Part shown: positions 52,916-63,317 of the stretch, in pieces
How the letters are laid out: every line of letters begins with the position of its first letter
How positions within the stretch are numbered: the first letter of the stretch is position 1
Assembly (NCBI RefSeq): GCF_004027225.2
Contig: NC_044283.2
Coordinates: forward strand, 15,518,992 to 15,582,991
Length of the DNA stretch: 64,000 nt
Direction of reading: 5' to 3'
DNA from: Strigops habroptila
Taxonomy: Eukaryota > Chordata > Aves > Psittaciformes > Psittacidae
The notes under the pieces: model-generated
What the model saw: only the letters and a program-made list of their open reading frames with translations
Databases searched by the model: none
Told to the model about the DNA's origin: nothing
Made by a program: the position numbers and the translations under genes

Positions 52916-55900
52916 AATTACATTGAGACATGCTTGTAATCCACTACAAGCATATTTTGTAAATAATTATTAAAGCGTTACTACACCCTTACTGACATAC
53001 TGAAAGTTATTTTCATGTAAATGGGCTACTTTTATAAAGAACATTTTGACTACTGTCCTAGGACTCACAGATATAAGGAATTACAATTTAACTGGGATAT
53101 AGGAAAATTTACACATAGAAATTCAATAGCTGATCTGCTCAGTGCTAGCTGCAGAGGTCCTACAGAGACTAAAAAGTATTCAAGTAATTCTCTAGTGTCA
53201 TATTTGCCTGAAACCCCAGCTGCTTTTTATGAGAGCTAAGAATCTCTAATATTCTACTAGTGCTTAGCTATTGGGTATATTAGTTTATGAGGCTCAGCAA
53301 AGGACAGACCTTGTTTATTAACCTTTCACTAAACCCCTCACAAACTCAAACACTGGCGAGAGAACAAGAACAAAAACGCACATGAATGTTATCAGGAAAC
53401 GTATATATTTATCACTTTCCGATTTCCCCAGCACTTGACAGTCTACTTGATAACCATTGAATTTTCATTACTTTCATTGACTCGATCAACTCCTTTTAGT
53501 TCAGAACATGAATAAGCTGAAATGTGAAGAGCCAAAATAAAATTCCCTTTCATAAAGCATTTGTCTTCATACAGAATTCACCAGCATAATTACACCCCTA
53601 TAGTTCTGATGGTATAACTCCCCATGTGGACGCTTGAATTCTACAGGCATTCATGCAAGATTAAAAAGCATCCACAAGGCATAATTATACTACTATAGTC
53701 TCTGGTAAATTTCCTCATATAAAGAAGACCTTTCAGTGTTGAAAAGAGAGGTTATTTGGGAAGAAAAAAAAGGGGGGGGGAACAAAAACAGAAAAGCCCT
53801 TTGATTTCCTAATGTAGAAATTTTATGAGGTTTTCTGCTCTTCAGTTACAACATGCACAAAAAAAAGATTACAAATATGAAAACAAAGGTTCCTCAGATG
53901 ATTCATTTCAACTGACCTCCGGTCAAAGCACATTGACCCAAAATGATATCACAATTACTCAAGGATATTTACCAAGGTTTGAGAATTTTTAAAGATCTAG
54001 GTAATTTTCCCTTTTAATATCATGGGTACAATTGATTTGTGGCATAGGTGATCACCAATTCTGCAAAGTAGCTTCTGTAAGCTATACTTAAGCAGCAGAC
54101 TGTTTTGTACCACCGCATAAAAATGGATCTGAGCTCTCAATAGCATAATGAGAGAGGAAATGGCAGAATTACAGTAGGTTTTGTATTCTCTGTATAAAAG
54201 ATGAACATAATAGGTCTGCTCTTACCATAGTTCCTTCACCTTGTAGCTATGTGCTAGAAAGCATGACTTCCAGTGCTCACAGTGCATAACAGGTTAAAAA
54301 ATGTAGAGTCTGCAGAAATAAACTAAATTTAACTCCACATTTCCCCCAGGTTCTCATTATAGAAGAAAATTAAGGTTGTCTGGATGACTTTAACCAAGTG
54401 TTTTCTTTTTTAATATATTTAATTTCATTGAAGTGCAATATTTTCACTTCATTTCCTAGGTTTCAATTATTTTTCTGTATACCTAATTCACTTCTAAAAT
54501 ATTTTAACATGAATATTCTAATACATTCAGCTTTTACATAGTTTCTTGGCAGGGATTTTTCTTAGATTTCTTTTCTTTACAATTATTAAAAAATGTTATT
54601 CATGAGCACTAAGGAAGAACCACAAATACTATATGGTTTTAGTAATCAAAATATTCAGGGTGAAATCGACATAGTGCTTTTCCATGTCTTCATGTCATCA
54701 TAACAGCATGAATGGTCCAAAGTAATGAAGTTTAACATTGATTTACAATTGATCACTAGATCAGAGATGCAAATTATTATAAAAGGACTCAAGATTTCTT
54801 GTTTCTGAGTCGTAACTTCAGCGAGGTATACTTAGAAGGCGGACGGAGACCAGCAGGAGAATACATGAAAGCTTCAGTAACAGTCACCCTTCACTGTCCA
54901 GAAATGTAAGTTACTAAGTTAAGGGGTAGGGAAGGTACCTAGGATAGCTAGCGAAGGGACAGGACTGAAAACCAGCCAAGTGTTGAGAGAGCATCCACTT
55001 GCTGTATGGCACAGCTGAGTTCAGCTCCGTGTTGCATCCAGGCCTGCATCTTCTACCTCCCAGAGGCACAGCCTCATCGTTACTGCCATGGAGGCTGGAG
55101 TATTTAATGGAAGATGCTGCTTGCCCTCATGAAATGGGACGGAGAGCATCCTACCCTTGAGCAATCTATCTGCTCCTGATAGCTGAGCTCTGATATCACA
55201 GTGGCCAGCCTCAGAGCTGTTGACCCCACCTTGGTTACTGGATATATAGTCCTAATTAGCCACAGTGATACGGTTAATGGATTTCTAAATTTAAATCTGT
55301 ATTTCTTCAATTCTATCCTGTACATAAAACTTGGATTAATTTTAGTTCTATGGTGAATCTGAAGGGTCTGTACTACTAATTTCTGAGATAATTCCTTACT
55401 AATTAAAGCAGCAAATTTCTTATAGTATCTGTTGAAAATAACTTTATCGAAACAGTGGGTGGTGGTATAAAATTAGTGAACATCCATCTTATACTAAAGG
55501 AGGAAATAAGGTCAAGTACAAAAGAATATATTTTCACATATAAATCAGATATGTTGCCTTTGCTTTTAGTACAACACAGATGCTATGGCTCAGGAGGGGA
55601 AGCTGCTCCTCTAACACCTTTCAGAGTTTTAATAAGAAAACTTTAATAAATCTTCTTGTAGCAATTTAAAGCACTTACTTTAACAGCCTGCTGAGGTACA
55701 AACATATACTCTTTCTGTTTAACTTGCTATGTGGTCTGTATACTCCCACAGAGGGGCAGACCTAGCTACAGGCACATGCTTGCTTCCTCCTGCTTCCTCC
55801 TGCTGCATTGGGCTACCTGCAGGATTCAGTGAACTCTACTTCAAAGCCTCCTTACTGAAAAATTTCCACAGTCTCCTTGTGTCTCCTACCTCATTTCCTA

Positions 55901-58900
55901 AATACGGCCAGACTACAGTACACAAGCCTTCTGAACAGATTATTCCAACACTGGAAGCATCACGCGATTATTCTTAGCACAAGTCAGTTATGTGAGCTTC
56001 TGGAGACCTATCCAATGATCACTGCGATTGTTCCTTAAAATTTTCCAGAGCCTCCTACACCACAATATTCAGGTACGTAAATATACACTACACATTCCTG
56101 CAACTAGTAGAGATGTCTCACTCATTCTTTAAAGCAGAACCCAAACTTACCACCAGAGCTGTGAACAACACCTTCGTGTTTAGTAAACAGTGGCAGCTGC
56201 ATCTCTACTGTACGTAGAAAAGAAGATGAGAAAATACTGTGTTCTGGCTATAGCGGCACACACTCTTGCAGAAACTCTTCTTCTGCACACTGCACATAGG
56301 CAAAAAACAGCAGTAAAACCTTCGTATTCTCAATCCTCAGAATAATTTTAGTTTATGTCCTGGTAATACAACCAAATTAACCAGACATACTATAAGGACA
56401 GTTAACAATGCTATCTGATCTGTGAGTGCACCAGCAACAACACAAGCTTTAAAATCCTACAAGCCATTTTGAGAATCAAACAGAGATTGACAGTATCTCT
56501 ATTTTGTAGTGCCAACTTTCTGAACACTTTGCGTTTGTCACGAAACATATGATGGTGTTGGCAGCAGTTCCCAGTTAGCACTGGTCCCCTTTGCGAAAGC
56601 CACTGCCTGAACAAAGAGCTAGATACGGTCTCATCCTCAACAAACGTGAAGTGTCTTTGCTCCACTGGTGAATTATTGCTATCCTGGACAGGAGATGGAA
56701 AGTGTGCAGGATTCTGTGGCACACACAAAATAAGCTCCTCACAGTTTTGTAGGCTGTACACACAGAGCCATTCTATCACTTTTCAGCAACTCCAGCTTAC
56801 ATTATATCTACAGACTCACAGTAAGATGAGATAGTCACAGTATTTAAACCTTCAAACAATCTACATTGCAAATCTGCCAGCCTCCTGTTCCTCAGAATGT
56901 TTCATCTCAGCTAAAAATTATCAGTTCAGAGGGATAAGAGCTCAGAGGTACACAGCCGACTGTAATGCATTCCACCAGACAGCCTTTATGAATTTTTTAG
57001 TTGAACTTTCTTCTGTCCTCCTTGTGCTTGCCAACCACATGCGGAACACTTTAGAGACAATAGCAATTCCCTGGAGGTTCACATGCACTATTCAATTCCC
57101 AACAATAAAGAAAAATAAATACCCTTTTTCTAAACTGAGTTTCATCTCGTATTTTCCTTCATCCTAAATTACGAACAACACCCAGAACTTGCACTGCATA
57201 GCTGAAAAGCTAGCAGAAATTGCCACATTCAATTAGCACAGCAGAAGCAGCAAACTAGAAATAGGATTTCATTCACTTTAATTCACTAGTTGGTTGCCAT
57301 AAATACTCGTCTGTAAAACATGGAATTCTGAATACTCCACAGACATTATTTTCCTTTCATGAAGATGTTTGTTTACTTTGGCAGTGATTCTCTAGGGAGA
57401 AACTCTAATGACTTCCACTACCAAAAAAAACCCAAAACAAAAAAGAAACAGAAACTGCCACTAGCAAGCAAGAAAATATTAGTCTAATGTGCTGGTTAAA
57501 CTCCAGGGCAAAAAGGAATAAAACCAGAGTAAATCACTGCTTTGCATTCTTGTGACCAGAACCCATACCCATCAAGTCCAGCAGGCAAAATAGCTCTCAT
57601 GATGGAAGTTGGGTTTTGAGTAAAGGAAGAAATCTGCCCATCTCCTGTGAATTATAACATTTTTAGCTTTAAAAACAAACAAACAAAAACATAACATGGG
57701 CAGGAGAAGAACAGAATAAAGTAAACTATATCAAATCCCTGGTGTTAAATTTTCCCACTGCTTTTAATTGCATTACAACACAGTGATCTAGCAAAGGTTT
57801 CTTTCCCAATTTTGTTATACCTGGGCAATTAATATTTTTTTTTTCTTTTAATGAGAAAAACCACCGGGAAAAAAGGTAAGCTGCTGTGACTCAACACAGC
57901 TCACTGCTGAAAAAGACTTGCCTACCTCCTGCCTAAGAATGCAGGAGTATTTTCAGAGTTAAACAAAAACCCAACTAACAAACCAAGGACAGAAAAACAG
58001 TAAATGAAACATTGATATAAATCTTCAGACCTCTCTTTCCTGTGACATGTCAAACCTCATCATCTGCTTTTCTATATGAATAATCTGCAATCCCAGCCTG
58101 TCTTCTACATTTTCATGGGAGGAAAAAGTCATTAACAAAAATCAACTTCAAGGTTAAGAGGAAGCAGCTCTAGCAAAAGTAAAGTGAATCGTATATTTCA
58201 GTCACCAGCTAGAACAATGTGCTGCTCCTGGAATGCATATGCAAGCCTGTTTCAAAGCTCAAACAGGGATGAAGCAGACACATGTCACAGACCACAGGAC
58301 AGCAGACTGTGTACTTCCCTAAACAGCCTCAGCATTGGGAAGATCGAGACACATATCTTAGAGCCCTCGCAACCAGCGCAGGACAAGCAGAGCTACCTAA
58401 ATACAGAGTGCTGACAAAGAGCCTGGGCAGAGGAGAAGACGTGGGAGAAGGAAAGATAAAATAGTAAAGAGAAAACAAGCACCCAATATAAAAACTAGTG
58501 ATTTTCTTGTGGCTATAGAGCCTTAGAAGAGGGGTCAAGCGGAGTAGTAAATCACTGTAAATGGTGAAAGGCCTATAAATATTGAGGGCTGTGGAAAGAA
58601 CAATTTGTTGCCTTACAAGCAGCCGATGAGTCTCTATGCTGAGCCACTCCACTAGAAAAAGGGTTTCTGAAGTCAGAACTATCAGTAGTCATGTTTACTT
58701 TTAACTACGAGATGCAAAAAATCATCAGAAAAGCTGCTTTTAGTATTGGAATGAAAGCAAAGATACTTGCTATTTGCAACCCATGTTCAAAATCACAGCC
58801 ACAGTGATTTTCCAACTAGCTGGTAAGAGGGAAACATCAGATTCTTGTAGCAGTCAAAGTTATTTTCTCTTTTATACATTAGGCTCCTGATATTCTGGTG

Positions 58901-61544
58901 TTCATGTTGATTTACAAAATGAGGAAGAACTGAAGTAACAGAACAGAAACTGAAGGTTTCTGCATGCACACAGAAACCTACATACTGTATCTAAATTTTC
59001 AGCAGTTTCATGATTTACTATATGTTCCCCAAAACTATAACTGTCATTTAGTGGTGTCCAACCAGGAAAAGGTCTGGACCTTACCCCAAAAAGATACACT
59101 TTTTAAAGAAACTAAACCCTCAGTATGCTCTGAAGTGGGCAGCATCTCAGCACAATTCCTTCAGTTCTTGTACCTGAAAGTTATAAAATTTTTGTTCAAG
59201 CTGAAAAACAGAATGGTGCATCAAAATCCTCATATAATAATATTCTGTGGCTAACACTGGCCAATAGCAGGTGTTATTCTCCTGGGTTTATAAAAAGGAA
59301 AGAACCACTCAGGGGCAAAATTCAGAAGCCTCGATGATCCCTTTCATGTCACCCAAATGGCAGCCAGAAGAGCTGCTTTGTAATCCTTATAGTTTATTTT
59401 ATTTGTCTTTATATAGTGTTATTTTATATAGTTTGTTGCTATTTGTCTGTATATTTTCTATTCCATAACATTGCTGGTGCAACCTGCCACACAAAATTCA
59501 GCACACAGTGAATGATGCGGAACACCAGACAAGTAAGACGATCATTGTCTTTCAGGTACTGAGGAACCCAGGAGAGTTCTCAGTCCCAGCTCCATCATGG
59601 GCCTCCGAGGTGAAGTTGATGCCTGGCACTTCTGTTGCAATGAATACACAGAGCAGGCTGATTAATGGCTCCAAGAACCATAACTTAGGTATATTTGGAT
59701 TTACCATACTGACAGCTTGTTTTGCAACATCTGGGTTTTTTCAATTTACATATTCTGTACAGCAATATTGCATATGGCTTGGCATTCGCTTCTCGCAATG
59801 TTTGTTGTCTAGTCTAAGCAACTCATCCCAGCTCCATGGCTCTCCAGCTTCCCCAAGTCATTCCAGTGAGGAGGGGGCTCTTGCCTGCATGCTCCCTCCT
59901 TCAGGCCCAAGCACCCAGTTGCTTTCCAGTATCAATCACAGAACATGGACTCCGAGCATCTCAGTATCCTCTAAAGCCTGTAAAGGCGAATCTAGGAAGT
60001 TCCTGAGTTGCAAAAGGTTGAGATAACTGAAGGAAGCATTATACATGCTTAGCCTGTTCTTACACATTTTTTTAGGTATCTATTTTGAGACACTATCACT
60101 TCCTACTAGCCCAATCCAAAAGAGCTCTTAAACCTTCCCTGGCAAGGGGCAGCTAAGATAAAAGAAAGCAGGAAGGAATCAAGGGATTACAAGCAAGAAG
60201 AAAAAAAAAAGAAGGAAAAAAACCCCCCGACCATTAAAGCAAGAGGGTGTGAAGGCCAAATGGTCAAAAAATCATCAAGAAACAGGGAATGGAGAGAGAA
60301 AACAAACAGTGCCAAGGACAGGACTCAGCACTCCCTGATGGCACCAAGGTGCCAGTTAAAGATTTGATTTGGTGGAGAAGCAGAATTTGTGGCCTCAGCA
60401 TGCACCAAGGGGTCTAGTATCAGAGGCAGAGCAGACAGGATATACAGCCTGAAGGATTCCTGGTTTGAGTTGGTACCAGTGGTTCTTGTTTGTGTCAGAG
60501 TAAGATATAGCCAGAAGCTTTCCTTGTAACCAGCAGAGAGAGACATCAGGCTTCTCTCTCTAAAGGTACCTGCATCAGGATAGGATGAATCGCCGTTTGG
60601 TAGCACCTGTCTTGTGTTTGTAGAAGATTAAGCACCTAATGCAGAGCGGATGCTTACTTTTTACGTGGTTAAAAATAGAAGAGATCTATCCCATGAAAGC
60701 TGTTACAATAAACATGCACCATTGGGGTAGGTAGCTACCGTGGTAGAGGTAAGCTGTCACAGAGGACATAAGTACTCTTATCTTTAATTCAATTTAAAAA
60801 GGCTACTCACAGAAGCCACCATAGCTGTTTTGAAGGAAAAATGGCTAGAATTTGTGCTTGATTTAAAGGTGAGAGACAGAGAAGCTGACCATTTACAAAA
60901 AAACCCCAACAAAACAAACAACTAAATGAGTTCCTACACACTTTGTAGAAATAGGCAGCCGCTTATAGGAGAGACCCAGTGCAGCGTGGCTTCCACCCTT
61001 GCACGATGCCTGAGAACACCCCAGGTAGAGGACAGCTTCTGTTAAGGCATGCACATAACCGAGTGTCAGGTGTAGGACATGAACACAAAGGGAAGCCAGA
61101 TGCTACCAGTTCTGCAGCTCACAAAACTAACGCTTACAAGGACCATGCCGTGAAGCAACTCACTATTCAGAGAGGAACCATTACTTGGCCAGCAACATCT
61201 ACTCAGTGTGTGATCAGCACAGGGCCTTGGTCTGCACTCTTTGTTTATTACCACTTGCAAGACAGACGGCTGCAGAGTTCTTGAAGCAGATGCTAATATA
61301 ATGAGCAATTCTGGAGCACAAAGCCATAATACAGCAAAGATAACTATGCGTTAATTATTCTTCTATAAGAATAGAAGAATCTTCGGATGCAAATGTATTT
61401 TCATCTCAACCCTGCAAGATGGCATGGATACCCAAACACACTCACACAGGTCACAATCGCATCAGAGATGGCTACAGATGTCAAACCAATGTTTTGTTTC
61501 CTCTATATTCTATATGTGTACGACAAACACACAGATTTAACAAA
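52916..61544. other. Gene-free stretch before the CpG island
   Basis: This is AT-rich with a G-run near 53.77 kb and A-rich tracts near 57.42, 57.67 and 60.20 kb. The longest open frames (59508-60026 +, 172 codons; 56411-56779 -, 122 codons) have no recognisable domain. No transposon was identified apart from the repeat at its right edge. Confidence 0.55.
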
Positions 61545-61690
61545 CAAGAACTGTTACTCTGGGTCAGACCAAAGGTCCACCAGCCAAATGGAAAGCAGCC
61601 ATCCCATCTTTGACAGTGGCCACTAATGGATGCCTAGAGAAAAGCACAATAGGTCAAGCCTATGATGGCACTTCCCCCATGTACTCCCAC
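61545..61690 (+). repeat. Old dispersed repeat fragment
   Basis: The sequence ACTCTGGGTCAGACCAAAGG, followed by GTCCACCAG and then CTTTGACAGTGGCCACTAATG, matches a dispersed repeat I recognise from reptile and bird genomes (typically '...GGGTCAGACCAATGGTCC...GACAGTGGCCAATGCC'). The family name is uncertain; it probably belongs with the ancient CR1/L3-like elements. It sits less than 300 bp left of the CpG island. Confidence 0.5.
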
Positions 61691-62332
61691 ATTCGACAGC
61701 CGTGTAGCCATTCTCTCTCCTGCTTTCCCAGAGCACAAAAGGAGCTCGTTTATTTTGTTCTGTTCAGGGATATCTACATCCACAACAGTGTTACATCTAC
61801 AGTTGTCAAACTATTTAATGATTTTTTGGCACAAAACAGTTGACAAGAGCCGTGTTTCCAATGGATGGAAAGGGTAGAACCCCACCTTTAATACTGTCTG
61901 CCCAGGAAATGCCTCAAAAGGCACCACCGTGCCACCAGACCCCAACACGGGCTGGTCTCTGAGGAACCCACAAACGAGGGGTAGGGTTTAACGGCAGCAC
62001 CCGGGCAGAGAGGACGGGGTGACCGACCCAGCCCCACGCTCTCGGCGGTACCACAGTGCCAAGAGTGCCGCAGCGGGGCCGAGCCCCGGCCCTGCACCCC
62101 TGACATGGAGGCGCGGGCGGCCGGGGCCGTGTCATCTGGGGCCGAGCAGCGCTGAGGGGACACGAGCCCCGCGAGGGGGGGGGGGCAGGCACTGAGGGAA
62201 CAGCGAGAGGAGAGGGCGGGGCGCGGGGCGGGGCTCCCGCGGCCGAGGCCTCGACACCCGCCTGTCTCGTGCCGCCGCGCTCGCGCCACCCCATCCCCGC
62301 CCGGCCCGCCCGTGGCGCGCGGCCCTGCGTCA

Positions 62333-62340
62333 ATGCAAAT
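62333..62340 (+). promoter_or_regulatory. POU octamer ATGCAAAT
   Basis: This is a perfect octamer, the binding site of Oct-1/Oct-2/Oct-4 type POU factors, 8 bp before the GC-box cluster. Octamer plus GC boxes is a common promoter pairing. Function here is inferred from the motif only. Confidence 0.45.
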
Positions 62341-62348
62341 GAGGGGTG

Positions 62349-62372
62349 CCCCGCCCCGCCCCGCCCCTCCCC
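62349..62372 (-). promoter_or_regulatory. GC-box cluster / G-quadruplex motif
   Basis: Five runs of four C are separated by single bases, so the - strand carries five G4 tracts with one-base loops, a canonical quadruplex motif. The same bases form overlapping Sp1/KLF GC boxes (CCCCGCCC). It lies roughly 400 bp upstream of the CRE and could serve the CPEB promoter or a divergent transcript. Confidence 0.6.
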
Positions 62373-62488
62373 GAGCGACCGCCTGCCGGGGTGGCAGGCA
62401 GCGGAACGGAACATCGCGGTCTCCCCCTTCACCCCCTGTTCTGTTTGCGGACGTAAAAAAACCGGGCGCACACCCGCTGCCGCCAACG

Positions 62489-62502
62489 AAGTGAAATCAC
62501 TT
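62489..62502. repeat. Short perfect inverted repeat AAGTGA-AA-TCACTT
   Basis: Two 6-bp arms sit around a 2-base centre between the GC-box cluster and the CRE. It could be a dimeric factor site or chance. It is followed directly by TTATTTCAG, which also resembles a splice acceptor. Confidence 0.3.
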
Positions 62503-62599
62503 TATTTCAGGTATTGAGGGTAGATACGTCGTCGAAGCCCAGCAGGCCGCCAGGGCGTTAGTAAAGCGGTGTCACTTTTCCCCCCCCACACACACTGAA

Positions 62600-62900
62600 G
62601 TGGTAGCGCTCACCCCGCCGGTGGGGCGCCGTGCGGGCGAGCGGCGATCAGCGCGAGCCGCGCCGGGGCTGGGGGAGCGTGGCTTCCGCGGTGATGCATT
62701 ATTCATGAGGGGGCGGAGTCGCCGCCTCATTACCGAGGCGCGCAGGGAGGTGGGGCCGTGACGTCAGTATGACGGATGTTCCGACGTTCTTAAGGGCCCT
62801 GCAGCCGGCTCCGACCCGGCAGTGGGGGCGGGGGAGGCGGGCGGAGCCTTGCTGAGGAGCGGTGTCGCTGCCGTGTGCGGTGCGGGCGGCCTCACGGACT
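62600..62900 (+). promoter_or_regulatory. Core promoter region of the CPEB gene
   Basis: This CpG-rich stretch, 400-700 bp before the coding start, contains a cAMP-response element at 62759-62766, a CREB half site at 62770-62774, GC-box-like GGGGCGG and GGGCGG motifs near 62709-62715 and 62820-62845, and a POU-like ATGCATTATTCATGAG at 62694-62709. There is no classical TATA box at the expected place; TTCTTAAGG near 62787 is only a poor match. Transcription probably starts at several sites around 62.79-62.90 kb, as is usual in CpG-island promoters. Confidence 0.5.
62759..62766 (+). promoter_or_regulatory. cAMP-response element (perfect TGACGTCA)
   Basis: This is a perfect 8-bp palindromic CRE inside the CpG island, followed 3 bp later by the half site TGACG. 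CREB/ATF proteins bind this sequence, and perfect CREs close to CpG-island start sites are usually the functional ones. It suggests activity- or cAMP-dependent transcription of the downstream gene. Confidence 0.65.
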
Positions 62901-63151
62901 GCCCCGCTGCCCCCTGCGTTACGGGGTAGCGGCTAGGGGGCGGGCGGAGGAGTTACCGGGGAGTGTGACAGGGGGAGTTGTGCGGCTGTTTGTGACGAGC
63001 TAACGGGTTGCTGCGGTTGCGACAGCAGCACGAAGGGCCGCACGGAGGGGGTCCCGGCAAGCTAGGGAAGGGATTTTTTCCCCCCTGATAAAAATAGAGC
63101 TGTAGATTATCAAAAGGCTCCGGCATTGTTAAAACCAGTGCAGCGGGGACC

Positions 63152-63205
63152 ATGGCAAGGAAGAGGGCTTTATTGCAGAGGGTGGCTGTTCCGTGGGTTA
63201 TATAG
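63152..63205 (+). CDS. Upstream ORF of 17 codons in the CPEB leader
   Basis: This is the first ATG I find in the presumed leader between the promoter elements near 62.8 kb and the main start at 63318. Its context is GGGACCATGG, with A at -3 and G at +4, close to the best vertebrate initiation context. The frame reads MARKRALLQRVAVPWVI and stops at TAG, 112 nt before the first main-frame ATG. Its reading frame differs from the main frame and the peptide resembles nothing I know. The likely role is to restrain initiation at the weaker main start, as short uORFs do. It would be absent from any transcript that begins at or splices into 63276. Confidence 0.5.
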   Translation: MARKRALLQRVAVPWVI

Positions 63206-63256
63206 AGGTTTGCGATAGGCGGGTGGTGAAAGCCCCGCTCCCCCCGAACACTGGTA

Positions 63257-63275
63257 ATTATCTTTGTCTCTTCAG
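63257..63275 (+). promoter_or_regulatory. Possible 3' splice acceptor just before the CPEB start
   Basis: A pyrimidine-rich tract (TTATCTTTGTCTCTTCAG) ends in CAG at 63275 and lies just downstream of the in-frame TAA at 63255. The codons from 63276 to the ATG at 63318 are open and in phase 0 with the main frame. An upstream exon could therefore feed coding sequence into this frame, or the acceptor could remove the leader and its uORF. It may equally be chance in an unspliced first exon. Confidence 0.35.
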
Positions 63276-63317
63276 ACTCCCGGGGCAGGGGTTCGCCAGG
63301 GGAGCCCCCTCCAGTGC

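Noticed and set aside
62166..62190. G11 run as a regulatory quadruplex
   Set aside because: It is a single uninterrupted run and could be an assembly or slippage product; no separate tracts.
61914..62486. 190-codon minus-strand open frame in the CpG island
   Set aside because: Very high GC removes stop codons by chance; composition is Ala/Arg/Pro/Gly-rich with no domain, and it lies over promoter motifs.
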